Origin: Paucibacter sp. KCTC 42545
GTDB taxonomy: Bacteria > Pseudomonadota > Gammaproteobacteria > Burkholderiales > Burkholderiaceae_C
NCBI RefSeq assembly: GCF_001477625.1
Contig: NZ_CP013692.1
Coordinates: 3,348,001 to 3,412,000 of the forward strand
Direction of reading: 5' to 3'
Length of the DNA: 64,000 bases
In this document: one piece after another, positions 44,694-53,087 of the stretch
Position numbering within the stretch: the first letter of the stretch is position 1
Layout of the letters: each line of letters opens with the position of its first letter
The notes under the pieces: model-generated
The model's database searches: none
What the model was told of the DNA's origin: nothing
The model's input: only the letters and a program-made list of their open reading frames with translations
Program-made: the position numbers and the translations under genes

Positions 44694-46484
44694 TCAGAAC
44701 AAGGCTTCGTCCATCTCCATCAAGGACGGCAGGCCCGCGCGGGCGGTGCGGATCAGCGATGCCGTTTCAGGCAGCAGCTTGGCGAAGTAGAAGCGTGCGG
44801 TGCACAGCTTGGCGGTGTAGAACTTGTCGCCGCTAGCTTCCTTCTCCAGTGCCACCTTGGCCATGCGGGCCCAGAAGTAGGCGAAGGTCATATGGCCCAC
44901 CACGCGCAGATAGTCCACGGCGGCCGCGCCGACTTCGTCGGGGTTCTGGAAGGCCTTCATGCCGATTTCGGTGGTCAGCTTGGTGACCTTGTCGCCGATG
45001 TCGGCCAGCGGGTTGATGAACTCTTGCATCGCCTCGTTGGTGCCCTCTTCTTCAACAAAGGCAGCGATCTTCTTGCCGAACTTCTTCAGCTTGGCGCCGT
45101 TGTCACCCAGGATCTTGCGGCCCAACAGGTCCAGCGACTGGATGGTGTTGGTGCCTTCGTAGATCATGTTGATACGAGCGTCACGCACGAATTGCTCCAT
45201 GCCCCACTCGTGGATGAAGCCGTGGCCGCCGAAGACTTGCATGCAATGCGAGGTCGAGATCCAGGCGTTGTCGGTGATGAAGGCCTTGATGATGGGCGTC
45301 AGCAGCGCGACTTCGTCTTCGGCTTCCTTGCGCTCGTCTTCGTCTTGCGAAGCCAGGGCGCGGTCCAGCGTCACGGCAACGTAGGTGGAGAAAGCACGGC
45401 CGCCTTCGGCGTAAGCACGCGCGGTCAGCAGCATCTTGCGCACATCGGGGTGCACGATGATGGAGTCGGCTGCCTTGTCGGGCGACTTCGGGCCGCTCAG
45501 GGCGCGCATCTGGATGCGATCCTTGGCGTAGGCGGCGGCGTTTTGGTAAGCCACTTCGGTCAGGCCCAGCGACTGGTTGCCCACGCCCAGACGGGCGGCG
45601 TTCATCATCACGAACATGGCAGCCAGGCCCTTGTTGGGCTGGCCGACCATGGTACCGACGGCGTCTTCCAGAACCATCTGGCAAGTCGAGTTGGCGTGGA
45701 TGCCCATCTTGTGCTCCAGGCCGGCGCAGAAGATGCCATTGCGCTTGCCCAGGGTGCCGTCGGCGTTGACCAAGAACTTGGGCACGACGAACAGCGAGAT
45801 GCCTTTGGAGCCTTCCGGCGCGTCGGGCAGGCGGGCCAGCACCAAGTGAACGATGTTGGACACCATATCGTGCTCACCGGCGGAGATGAAGATCTTGGCG
45901 CCGTTGATCTTGTAAGTGCCATCAGCCAGCGGTTCGGCCTTGCTGCGCAGCAGGCCCAGGTCGGTGCCGCAATGCGGTTCGGTCAGGCACATGGTGCCGG
46001 TCCACTCGCCGCTGGTCAGCTTGGGCAGATAGGTGGCTTTTTGCTCGGCCGTGCCGTGGGCATGCAGGGCCTCGTAAGCGCCGTGGCTCAGGCCGGGGTA
46101 CATGGTCCAGGCCTGGTTGGCCGAGTTCATCATTTCGTAGAAAGCCTGGTTCAGCACCAGGGGCAGGCCCTGGCCACCGAACTCGGGGTCGCAACCCAGC
46201 GAAGGCCAGCCGCCTTCCACATACTTGGCGTAGGCTTCCTTGAAACCCTTGGGCGGGCTGACCTCATGCGTGGTCTTGTCCAGCGAGCAGCCTTCAGCGT
46301 CGCCGCTGAGGTTCAGGGGCGCCAGCACCTCGGCTGCGAACTTGCCTCCTTCTTCCAGCACGGCATTGATGGTGTCGGCATCGATGTCAGCGTGCGCGGG
46401 CAGCGTTTTGAGCTGCTCAACCACATTGAGCACTTCGTGCATCACAAACTGCATGTCGCGCAATGGTGGGTTGTATTGGGGCAT
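44694..46484 (-). CDS. Acyl-CoA dehydrogenase with extended C-terminal domain (DmdC-like)
   Basis: The 596-aa flavoenzyme is of the long acyl-CoA dehydrogenase class. FAD/substrate motifs are CLTEPHCGTDLGLLRS and IYEGTNTIQSLDLLGRKIL, with MEQFVRDARI between them; extra ~100 residues at the C-terminus match the long subgroup (Acyl-CoA_dh_C). It introduces the alpha,beta double bond in acyl-CoA. The start at 46484 was chosen (MPQYNPPLRD); the upstream frame overlaps the TetR gene. It follows that gene by 46 bp. Confidence 0.93.
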   Translation of the reverse strand: MPQYNPPLRDMQFVMHEVLNVVEQLKTLPAHADIDADTINAVLEEGGKFAAEVLAPLNLSGDAEGCSLDKTTHEVSPPKGFKEAYAKYVEGGWPSLGCDPEFGGQGLPLVLNQAFYEMMNSANQAWTMYPGLSHGAYEALHAHGTAEQKATYLPKLTSGEWTGTMCLTEPHCGTDLGLLRSKAEPLADGTYKINGAKIFISAGEHDMVSNIVHLVLARLPDAPEGSKGISLFVVPKFLVNADGTLGKRNGIFCAGLEHKMGIHANSTCQMVLEDAVGTMVGQPNKGLAAMFVMMNAARLGVGNQSLGLTEVAYQNAAAYAKDRIQMRALSGPKSPDKAADSIIVHPDVRKMLLTARAYAEGGRAFSTYVAVTLDRALASQDEDERKEAEDEVALLTPIIKAFITDNAWISTSHCMQVFGGHGFIHEWGMEQFVRDARINMIYEGTNTIQSLDLLGRKILGDNGAKLKKFGKKIAAFVEEEGTNEAMQEFINPLADIGDKVTKLTTEIGMKAFQNPDEVGAAAVDYLRVVGHMTFAYFWARMAKVALEKEASGDKFYTAKLCTARFYFAKLLPETASLIRTARAGLPSLMEMDEALF

Positions 46485-46530
46485 GTCGAACTCCGGGGTG
46501 AAAAAAGAGACAGGAAGAAATGGGTGAGGC

Positions 46531-47277
46531 TCAGCGCCGCGGCTTTTTAGTTGCCGCTGCGGCTGCGTGTTGCTTGGCCAGCGCGTCCGCAGCCAGCCCA
46601 GCGGGCGTGGCGTAGGACTGCACGGCCCGCTCGAAACCCATGCCGGCACGGGCCAGGGCTCCGGGGTTGCGCAAGAAGCGCGCGTCGTGATGCAAGGACA
46701 AAATCAGCCCGTGCAACTCGAACAAAATCTGTTCCACATCGGCATCGGCGTGCAGATGACCGGCCTTTTGGGCCAGCACAATGGCTTTGTGCAGGGCGGC
46801 GTGCCAGTCACGCACCATGCTGACCAGGGCATCACGCACCGGGCCGATGCGGTCATCAAACTCCACTGCGCCGCTGATATAGATGCAGCCTGAGTCCAGC
46901 TCCAGCGAGACGCGGCGCACCCAGCGCTCGTACAGGGCGCGCAGGCGCGGCAGGCCGCGCGGCTCGCGAATCGCGGCGAAGAAGACTTCTTCCTCGAACT
47001 TGGCGTGGTACTCGGTCACCACCGCAATCTGCAATTCCTCGCGCGAGCCGAAATGGGCGAACACGCCCGACTTGCTCATCTTGGTCACATCGGCCAGGGC
47101 GCCGATCGACAAACCCTCCAAGCCCATGTGCGAGGCCAAGCCCAAAGCCGCTTCCAGAATCACGGCGCGGGTGTGCTGGCCTTTGTGCAGGGTGCGCACC
47201 GTGCGTGCCGACTTGGCCGCAGGGGCGACGGGCGCGGCAGCTTTGGCGGTGGCAGTTGACTTGGTGGGCACGGTCAT
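46531..47277 (-). CDS. TetR-family transcriptional regulator
   Basis: A 248-aa protein: an Ala/Lys-rich basic N-terminus, a TetR HTH (GLSIGALADVTKMSKSGVFA followed by HFGSREELQ) and a C-terminal effector domain. The start at 47277 (MTVPTKSTAT) was chosen over 47415. It is upstream of and co-directional with the acyl-CoA dehydrogenase gene, 46 bp apart, so likely autoregulated and controlling the fatty-acid genes. Acyl-CoA as effector is inference from context. Confidence 0.9.
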   Translation of the reverse strand: MTVPTKSTATAKAAAPVAPAAKSARTVRTLHKGQHTRAVILEAALGLASHMGLEGLSIGALADVTKMSKSGVFAHFGSREELQIAVVTEYHAKFEEEVFFAAIREPRGLPRLRALYERWVRRVSLELDSGCIYISGAVEFDDRIGPVRDALVSMVRDWHAALHKAIVLAQKAGHLHADADVEQILFELHGLILSLHHDARFLRNPGALARAGMGFERAVQSYATPAGLAADALAKQHAAAAATKKPRR

Positions 47278-47373
47278 GGACAGAGGCAGGTTGCGGATGA
47301 AAGCGAGCGGATGGTGGCGGGCTTGAGTTGGGCGTGGCGCCGAAATCGGATGAATCGCGGCGAATAATAAAAC

Positions 47374-47385
47374 GAACGGTCGTTC
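47374..47385. promoter_or_regulatory. Palindromic site upstream of the TetR gene
   Basis: GAACG-GT-CGTTC lies about 97 bp upstream of the TetR start, within A/T-rich flanks (AATAATAAAAC to CTATTTTG). It also overlaps AACGA-ACGG-TCGTT. Palindromes of this kind are usual TetR operators. Autoregulation is inferred. Confidence 0.55.
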
Positions 47386-47764
47386 TATTTTGCAGAAAGT
47401 TTGTCGACTTTGCATGTCAGCCCGAGGTTTTTTTGGCGATTTTTTAGAGGCTCGCGCCTAGCAGCGAACAAAGTGCTCATCCAGCGCGCGCCCAGCGCCC
47501 AACCGCCACCGCACTGAGCGGCGCAGTTCGCACAAGGCGCACAAATAGAGCGCATTCACCCATCCGCCACCCGCCTTGGTTCGGCGGCCTGCCGGCGAAC
47601 ACATCAGTCTCCCGGCCACCGATGACAATGATTTGACGGGCGCCGCACCCGATCCGCTCCCGCCCCTAACTGTCGCCACGCACGCACAGCGGCAGCCTCT
47701 GCGCCAGGAATACTTGAGCTTGCGGGCCCACATGCAGTACGCTCCGACTTGGAGGTCTCACGCT
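47386..47764. other. Gap between the TetR operator region and the HNH gene
   Basis: About 380 bp. I see T-tracts (47430-47446), no clear terminator and no persuasive ORF. The frame of the HNH gene is open back to 47576, so a longer N-terminus cannot be excluded; the promoter for the HNH gene must lie here. Confidence 0.4.
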
Positions 47765-48322
47765 GTGGATGTGCTTCAACTGGATGTTTCTGGTCGACCG
47801 CAAGCCTGGATCACGACCCGCGAAGCGGCCGTCATCTACGCCAGCGACGGCGTGGCTTGGACACTGGGCGATCCCTGCCAAGTGATGCGCGGCGGCATGC
47901 AGCGCCGCACGGGCCAGCAGTCGCGCATCGAGGTTCACCCCATCATTGCCGTGCGCGGCTCGGTACCCAGCCGGGCGTGGCGACAAGCCCCCGCGCTCTC
48001 CAACCCCAAGCTGTTCGCGCGCGATCGCTTTGTTTGCGCCTACTGCGGCCACCGCTTCCACGCCGACGACCTGACGCGCGAGCACATCCACCCCAGCTCA
48101 CGCGGCGGGCGCGACAGCTGGATGAACTGCATCACCGCCTGCCGCGGCTGCAATGGCCGCAAAGGCAGCCGCATGCCCGAAGAGGCCAATATGAGCCTGC
48201 TCTATCTGCCCTATGTGCCCAATCTGCACGAGGACATGATTTTGCGCGGCCGCCGCATCCTGGCCGACCAGATGGAGTTCTTGCTGGCCAGCGTGCCGCG
48301 CTCCAGCCGGCTTTACACCTGA
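47765..48322 (+). CDS. HNH endonuclease family protein
   Basis: The protein is about 185 aa from a GTG at 47765, placed by the GGAGG at 47751-47755; an ATG at 47732 is the alternative. The HNH nuclease core is near the middle: CAYCGHRF, EHIHPSSRGGRDSWMN, then ACRGCNGRKG, with two zinc-binding Cys pairs. Such proteins are often housekeeping-like HNH proteins of unknown substrate. It stands alone on the plus strand. Confidence 0.85.
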   Translation: MDVLQLDVSGRPQAWITTREAAVIYASDGVAWTLGDPCQVMRGGMQRRTGQQSRIEVHPIIAVRGSVPSRAWRQAPALSNPKLFARDRFVCAYCGHRFHADDLTREHIHPSSRGGRDSWMNCITACRGCNGRKGSRMPEEANMSLLYLPYVPNLHEDMILRGRRILADQMEFLLASVPRSSRLYT

Positions 48323-48485
48323 GCCTGCGCCGGAACCCCGGGCCAAGGCATGCCGCCGCCGGCCCCTTCTCCTGCCGCCCAGGCCAGCGTTATCGAACCG
48401 TTGCCGGCAGGTTAAATAACGTCAAGCCGTCAACCTCGGCACAATGTCCGGCGTTGGGTAGCTGTCTGCCCAAGGAGAAACCAAC

Positions 48486-48992
48486 GTGATCCCCATGAAA
48501 AAACTCTTTCTCAGCACTTCGCTCGTCGCCCTGGCCGCCTTGAGCGCTTGCTCCACCACCAGCCCGGACGTGATTTCGCGTGACCAGGCGCAGCGCATGT
48601 CGCAGATCCAGGACGCCACCGTGTTGTCGGTGCGCCCGGTGACGGTGGACGGCTCTCAAAGCGGCATCGGTGCCGTGGCCGGCGGCGTGGTGGGCGGCGT
48701 GGCCGGCTCATCGGTGGGCGGCAGCCGTGAAGGCGCCATCGTCGGCGTGCTGGGTGCCGTGGCCGGTGCAGTCGTCGGCAATGCGGTGGAGCGTGCTGGC
48801 ACCCGCGAAGAAGCCGTGGAAGTGATCGTGCAACTGCGCAATGGCGAGCGCCGCTCGGTCGTGCAGGCCAAGGGCCAAGAAACTCTCGCCCCCGGCGAAG
48901 CCGTGATTCTGGTCACCACCGGTGGCAAGACCCGTGTCAGCCGTGCCCCGGCCGTCACCGCACCCGCCAGCGGCAACAACAGCAAGTACTGA
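48486..48992 (+). CDS. Glycine-zipper outer-membrane lipoprotein (SlyB/Pcp-like)
   Basis: The 168-aa protein has a signal peptide with lipobox LSAC and then a Gly-rich helical zipper (GAVAGGVVGGVAGSSVGGSR). This is the family of SlyB/Pcp/17-kDa antigens, which stabilise the outer membrane. The GTG at 48486 has AAGGAG at 48472-48477 (8-nt spacing); the ATG at 48495 would be too far from it, so GTG is preferred. Confidence 0.88.
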   Translation: MIPMKKLFLSTSLVALAALSACSTTSPDVISRDQAQRMSQIQDATVLSVRPVTVDGSQSGIGAVAGGVVGGVAGSSVGGSREGAIVGVLGAVAGAVVGNAVERAGTREEAVEVIVQLRNGERRSVVQAKGQETLAPGEAVILVTTGGKTRVSRAPAVTAPASGNNSKY

Positions 48993-49019
48993 GCCTGAGC
49001 GGTTTTCGCTCACTTGACC

Positions 49020-49053
49020 AAGAGGTGCCGGCGCCATGCCCGCACCTCTTTTT
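49020..49053 (+). terminator. Terminator of the glycine-zipper lipoprotein gene
   Basis: AAGAGGTGC pairs with GCACCTCTT and is followed by TTT. A smaller hairpin TGAGCG-GTTTT-CGCTCA (48996-49012) precedes it. Confidence 0.85.
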
Positions 49054-49345
49054 CATTTCTGACTGAGATGCCCACGCCGGCCGACCACACGCCGCGGCCG
49101 CGGCACGCCAAACGCCGGCCAAACCGCAAGCACAGCAAGGCCGACACCACAACAGCGTTGTACCGGCATCAAGATTCCCCCCATTTCATTCGTTAGCTTG
49201 CTAAATTAGGCCCTTATCCAGGCATTGGCCAAATCGGCCGCTGGGGAAACTGCTGTCCTCAACTCATCCGCGCCGCCAGTCGTTCGCACGCGAACCACAA
49301 ACCAGGCCCAAGCGCAGCGGTTGAATTGATCACAGGGAGGGGCCT
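49054..49345. promoter_or_regulatory. Upstream region of the chemosensory operon
   Basis: About 290 bp without a convincing gene. It contains the inverted repeat TTAGC-TT-GCTAA at 49193-49204 followed by an A/T-rich patch. I looked for a TAAA-N15-GCCGATAA sigma-28 element and did not find one. A promoter for the che operon must lie here, or transcription comes from upstream. Confidence 0.35.
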
Positions 49346-49429
49346 ATGGGTTTTGCAGAGCTTCCACTCCAAGGGATCGGCCTGATCCACCCGCTGGCGT
49401 GCCACAAGGCCGGGGCGGCACACTCATGA
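49346..49429 (+). CDS. 27-codon leader ORF overlapping the CheZ-like gene start
   Basis: The ATG at 49346 follows an excellent ribosome site, GGGAGGGG, 5 nt away. The 27-residue peptide (MGFAELPLQGIGLIHPLACH...) ends in TGA that overlaps the next ATG as ATGA (49426-49429). The next gene lacks a good ribosome site of its own, so this small ORF may deliver ribosomes to it. A leader peptide or a true small protein are both possible. Confidence 0.55.
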   Translation: MGFAELPLQGIGLIHPLACHKAGAAHS

Positions 49430-49932
49430 GCCGCCGCCAGCAGTCGGCTTCTCCCGCAGCCTCCGCCCCACCTGACGCGGGCATCACGCTGATGACCGCC
49501 ACCGTGCTGCCGATCTGGACCCGCCAGCTGCGCGCCATTCAAGACACCGTGCAAGGCGGGGCGGTGGATTTGCTCAGCTGCTTTGCAGGCATCATGGGTT
49601 TGCAGGATCTGCTGGACAGCGAAATCAAGGCCATGCCCGCAGATGCCGCGCACACCCTGGCCCTGCAGCAACTCAGCCAAGAGCTGGCACTGCAATGCGA
49701 GCGCGCGCTGGTCGGCCTGCAGTTTGGCGACCGCGCCACTCAGATGCTCGACATCCTGCACGACGACACCCAACGTTTCAGCCAGGAATTGCCGAATATG
49801 GCTCACGCCGATGCCGCCGAGGCACAAGCCTGGCTGGACGCCCTGGAAGCCCGCTACACCACCGACGAGCAACGCGATTCCCACCACGGCGAAAGCACCG
49901 GCCCGCCGCACAACAACGTTGAGTTTTTCTGA
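49426..49932 (+). CDS. Putative CheZ-like phosphatase (first enzyme-like gene of the che operon)
   Basis: The 168-aa helical protein's key segment is LVGLQFGDRATQMLDILHDD. The Asp102-x3-Gln106 spacing equals the catalytic D143/Q147 pair of E. coli CheZ (D-x-x-x-Q on a helix preceded by a phenylalanine). The C-terminus ends NNVEFF, like a short amphipathic CheY-docking tail. It lies directly before a CheY gene. The CheZ identity is inference from motif and position; overall length is below that of E. coli CheZ (214 aa). Start: ATG 49426, coupled to the leader ORF; a later ATG (49492) would lose a disordered N-terminus. Confidence 0.6.
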   Translation: MSRRQQSASPAASAPPDAGITLMTATVLPIWTRQLRAIQDTVQGGAVDLLSCFAGIMGLQDLLDSEIKAMPADAAHTLALQQLSQELALQCERALVGLQFGDRATQMLDILHDDTQRFSQELPNMAHADAAEAQAWLDALEARYTTDEQRDSHHGESTGPPHNNVEFF

Positions 49933-49972
49933 GCCCCGTTTCAGTCAGCATCCACAACATCAAGAGGACGCC

Positions 49973-50338
49973 ATGAGCAAGACAATTCTGGTCATCGATG
50001 ACTCCGGCAGTTTCAGAACCGTCGTCAAGCTGGCGCTACAAAAGGCCGGCTACACCGTCATCGAGGCCGTGGACGGCCAAGACGCGGTGGGCAAACTGAC
50101 GGGCGCCAAGATCAATCTGATCGTCTGCGACGTCAATATGCCGAATATGGACGGGCTGACTTTTCTGCGCCACGTCAAAACACTGCCGACCTACAAGTTC
50201 ACTCCGGTGATCATGCTGACCACCGAATCTCAAGAGTCCAAAAAGGCCGAAGGCCGCGAGGCCGGCGCCAAGGCCTGGATCACCAAACCCTTCCAGCCCT
50301 CGCAATTGGTGGACGCCGTCAACCGACTCTGCGTCTGA
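49973..50338 (+). CDS. CheY-type response regulator
   Basis: The 121-aa single receiver domain has phospho-acceptor Asp53 (VCDVNMPNMDG), an acidic pair VIDD near the N-terminus, Thr in MLTTES and Lys in ITKPF. It begins MSKTILVIDDSGSFRTV. It is the first of the response-regulator genes in the che operon and is expected to receive phosphate from CheA. Confidence 0.93.
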   Translation: MSKTILVIDDSGSFRTVVKLALQKAGYTVIEAVDGQDAVGKLTGAKINLIVCDVNMPNMDGLTFLRHVKTLPTYKFTPVIMLTTESQESKKAEGREAGAKAWITKPFQPSQLVDAVNRLCV

Positions 50339-50422
50339 CCCCATGTGGGCCGCCCATGGCCCCCATGTACCGGTCCCATCCACCGGCCCCGTGCTTGCTG
50401 TTCTAGCCCCGGAGGTTTTGCG

Positions 50423-50734
50423 ATGTCAGAGTCCGATCTGTTCACCCTCTCGCTCGGCCCTGAGCTGACGATTGCCCAAGCCGCCGATGTGCATGGCTTG
50501 CTGCTGGAGACCGTCGCCCGCTTGAACTCGGGCCTGCGCCTAGAGCTCAGCGGCGTCAGTGACTTCGACAGCTCCGCGATTCAGCTGCTGCTGGCCACCC
50601 AGCGCAGCCTGCAGGAACGTGCGGCCGAGTTGGTGCTGCACGAGCCCAGCGTGGTGGTGGTGGCCGCGCTGCAATGCTTCGGCCTCGACACCCAGTTGCA
50701 GCCCCTGCCCCACAGCCTGGCTGGCGCGGAGTGA
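50423..50734 (+). CDS. STAS-domain protein
   Basis: The 103-aa protein is of the anti-sigma-factor antagonist (SpoIIAA-like) fold, with the phosphorylatable-Ser region VSDFDSSAIQLLLATQ. It starts at 50423 after CCCGGAGG. Placement between cheY and cheA is seen in alternative chemosensory systems. Its kinase partner is not in the window. Confidence 0.85.
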   Translation: MSESDLFTLSLGPELTIAQAADVHGLLLETVARLNSGLRLELSGVSDFDSSAIQLLLATQRSLQERAAELVLHEPSVVVVAALQCFGLDTQLQPLPHSLAGAE

Positions 50735-50738
50735 TGCC

Positions 50739-53027
50739 ATGTCGATGAATGACGATGATGATGCAGAGATTCTGGCCGTTGCCCGGGCCGGCTTTCTGGA
50801 CGAGGCGCAGGAGATGCTGCGCCAGTTCGAGCAAGGCTTGCTGATCCTGGAAGGTGACCCCAGTGACTCGGAAAGCCTGAACTCGGCCTTTCGCGCCGCC
50901 CACACCATCAAGGGCACGGCCGGCATGTTCGGCTGCGACGCGGTGGTGGCCTTCACCCACGAGGCCGAAACCCTGCTGGAGGCGCTGCGCTCCGGCCAGC
51001 GCCAGCTCGATGACGCCGTGGTCGCCGCCCTGCTGGAAAGCCGCGACCAGATCGAACTGCTGCTGGGCGAAGTGCAAAGCGGGGAAGCCGACCCCGCCGT
51101 GGCCGCCGCCAGCGCGGCGCTGGCCAGCCGCTTGCGCGCGCTGCAAGGCCTGGAGCCAGTGGCCGCCGCGACAAGCAGTGCCACTGCGGGCGAGGCCGGC
51201 GCTTCGGCGACGTCGGAGCAGGCCCTTGGGACCGGCGCGGCCACCAATCCCTTTTGGCATTTGTCGCTGCGCTTCGGCCAGGATGCGCTGCGCAACGGCC
51301 TCGACCCGCTGGCTTTTTTGCGCTATCTGGCCACCCTGGGCAAGGTTCAGGCCATCAGCACCCTGAGCGACGCCATTCCCAGCCTGGACGCGCTCGACGC
51401 CGAAGCCTGCTATCTCGGCTTTGAGTTGCGTTTTGAGTCCAGCGCCACGCGCGAAGACATCGAGCGCGTATTCGAGTTCGCGGTCGAAGACAGCGATGTG
51501 CAAATCCTGGCACCAGGCAGCACGCCCGCCGCATTTGAAGACTTGGCAGCGCTGCGCTGCGGCGATGACGCCGATGCCCGCGCCGGCCTGTTCCAGTGCT
51601 GGCACGAGATGGGCATGCGCTTCGCCGTGCGCCTGGAGGTGATTGAGATCGAAGCCGGCGCGGCAGCCGCCGAGACCGAGGCGGTGGCGCCAGTCGTCAT
51701 CCCACACATTGAACGCCGCAGCAGCACCGACAGCGCCAGCAGCGCGGGCGGCGAGCGCCGCAACGACCGCCGCAGCGGCGAAGGCGAGCGCCGCGAAGGC
51801 GGGCGCGACCGCCGCGCCGGTGACGAAACTCGCTTCGTGCGCGTGCGCGCCGACAAGCTGGACAAGCTGATCGACCTGATCGGTGAGCTGGTCATCGCCG
51901 GCTCGGGCGCGCAGATGGTGGCGCATCTGGAGAACTCCGCCGTGCTGCTGGAAGCCACCCAGCGCGTCATGGATCTGGTGCAGGAAACCCGCGATGGCAC
52001 GCTGGCCCTGCGCATGGTGCCCATCGGCGAAACCTTTGGCCGCTTCCAGCGGGTGGTACGCGATGTCTCCAAGCAGCTCGGCAAGGAAGTCGATCTGGTG
52101 GTGACCGGCGGCGACACCGAGCTGGACAAGTCCATGGTCGACTCCATCGCCGACCCCTTGATGCATCTGGTGCGCAACAGCATGGACCACGGCCTGGAGA
52201 CGCAGGACGAGCGGCTCGCGGCCGGCAAACCGGTGATGGGCAGGCTGAGCCTGAACGCTTATCACGATGCCGGCGCGGTGGTGATTGAGGTCAGCGACGA
52301 TGGGCGCGGCCTGGCGCGTGAGCGCATCCTCAAAAAGGCGGTCGAGCGCGGCCTGATCGCCGAGGGTCAGATCTTGCCCGAGCACGAGATCTGGCAGCTG
52401 ATCTTCCATGCCGGCTTTTCCACCGCCGAGCAGGTCACCGACCTGTCCGGGCGCGGCGTCGGCATGGATGTGGTCAAACGCAATATCGAGGCCTTGCGCG
52501 GCACCATCGCACTCAGCAGCGAGGTCGGCCGCGGCACGCTGACGCAGATCCGCCTGCCGCTGACGCTGGCGATGATCGACGGCTTCCTCACCATGGTGGG
52601 CGGCGTCAACTATGTGCTGCCGCTCTCGGCGGTGGCCGAATGCATCGATGTGCCGGATGAATGCAGCAAGCAGGGCGAGCGCGTCAGCGGCACTTTCGAC
52701 TTGCGCGGCGAGGTGCTGCCCTGGCTAGACCTGGCGCGCTTTTACGGCGTTGCGGCCGACCACAGCCGCCGCCGCAGCGTGGTGGTGGTGCGCGACGGGC
52801 AAACCCGTGTCGGCCTGATCGTTGACCGCCTGATGGGCGAGCACCAAACGGTGATCAAACCCCTGTCCAGCATTTTTCAGCATCTCAAAGCCCTGGCCGG
52901 ATCCACCATTCTGGGCTCCGGTGAGGTTGCGCTGCTGCTTGATGTGGCGGGCCTCTTGGCGGTGGCGATTCGCAAGGGGCAAACGGACAGCAGGACGGTA
53001 TCACTCAGTCACGGCAGCCCCAGCTAG
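50739..53027 (+). CDS. cheA: CheA sensor histidine kinase
   Basis: A 762-aa kinase. The HPt domain carries the phosphoryl His55 (FRAAHTIKGTAGMFG). An unusual spacer of about 130 aa follows (HLSLRFGQDALRNGLDPLAF), not the E. coli P2. The dimerisation and HATPase domains have HLVRNSMDHGLE (about 477), SDDGRGLARE (about 517) and GRGVGMDVVKRN (about 570). A C-terminal CheW domain follows (VLPLSAVAECIDVPDE). It is ATG-coupled closely to the STAS gene. It phosphorylates the CheY proteins and CheB. Confidence 0.95.
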   Translation: MSMNDDDDAEILAVARAGFLDEAQEMLRQFEQGLLILEGDPSDSESLNSAFRAAHTIKGTAGMFGCDAVVAFTHEAETLLEALRSGQRQLDDAVVAALLESRDQIELLLGEVQSGEADPAVAAASAALASRLRALQGLEPVAAATSSATAGEAGASATSEQALGTGAATNPFWHLSLRFGQDALRNGLDPLAFLRYLATLGKVQAISTLSDAIPSLDALDAEACYLGFELRFESSATREDIERVFEFAVEDSDVQILAPGSTPAAFEDLAALRCGDDADARAGLFQCWHEMGMRFAVRLEVIEIEAGAAAAETEAVAPVVIPHIERRSSTDSASSAGGERRNDRRSGEGERREGGRDRRAGDETRFVRVRADKLDKLIDLIGELVIAGSGAQMVAHLENSAVLLEATQRVMDLVQETRDGTLALRMVPIGETFGRFQRVVRDVSKQLGKEVDLVVTGGDTELDKSMVDSIADPLMHLVRNSMDHGLETQDERLAAGKPVMGRLSLNAYHDAGAVVIEVSDDGRGLARERILKKAVERGLIAEGQILPEHEIWQLIFHAGFSTAEQVTDLSGRGVGMDVVKRNIEALRGTIALSSEVGRGTLTQIRLPLTLAMIDGFLTMVGGVNYVLPLSAVAECIDVPDECSKQGERVSGTFDLRGEVLPWLDLARFYGVAADHSRRRSVVVVRDGQTRVGLIVDRLMGEHQTVIKPLSSIFQHLKALAGSTILGSGEVALLLDVAGLLAVAIRKGQTDSRTVSLSHGSPS

Positions 53028-53087
53028 TCGCCTTGACTCAGAGTTCACTTTAGTCACTTGTTCTTTTAGGGAAGCCAGGGAAACAAA

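Noticed and set aside
41753..46550. Plus-strand ORFs of 842 and 552 codons opposite the FadN-type and acyl-CoA dehydrogenase genes
   Set aside because: They mirror clear minus-strand enzymes, contain biased His/Gln/Gly composition and no ribosome sites or families.
47458..47733. 91-codon minus-strand ORF in the gap before the HNH gene
   Set aside because: Arg/Cys/Trp-rich composition, no ribosome site and no recognisable family.
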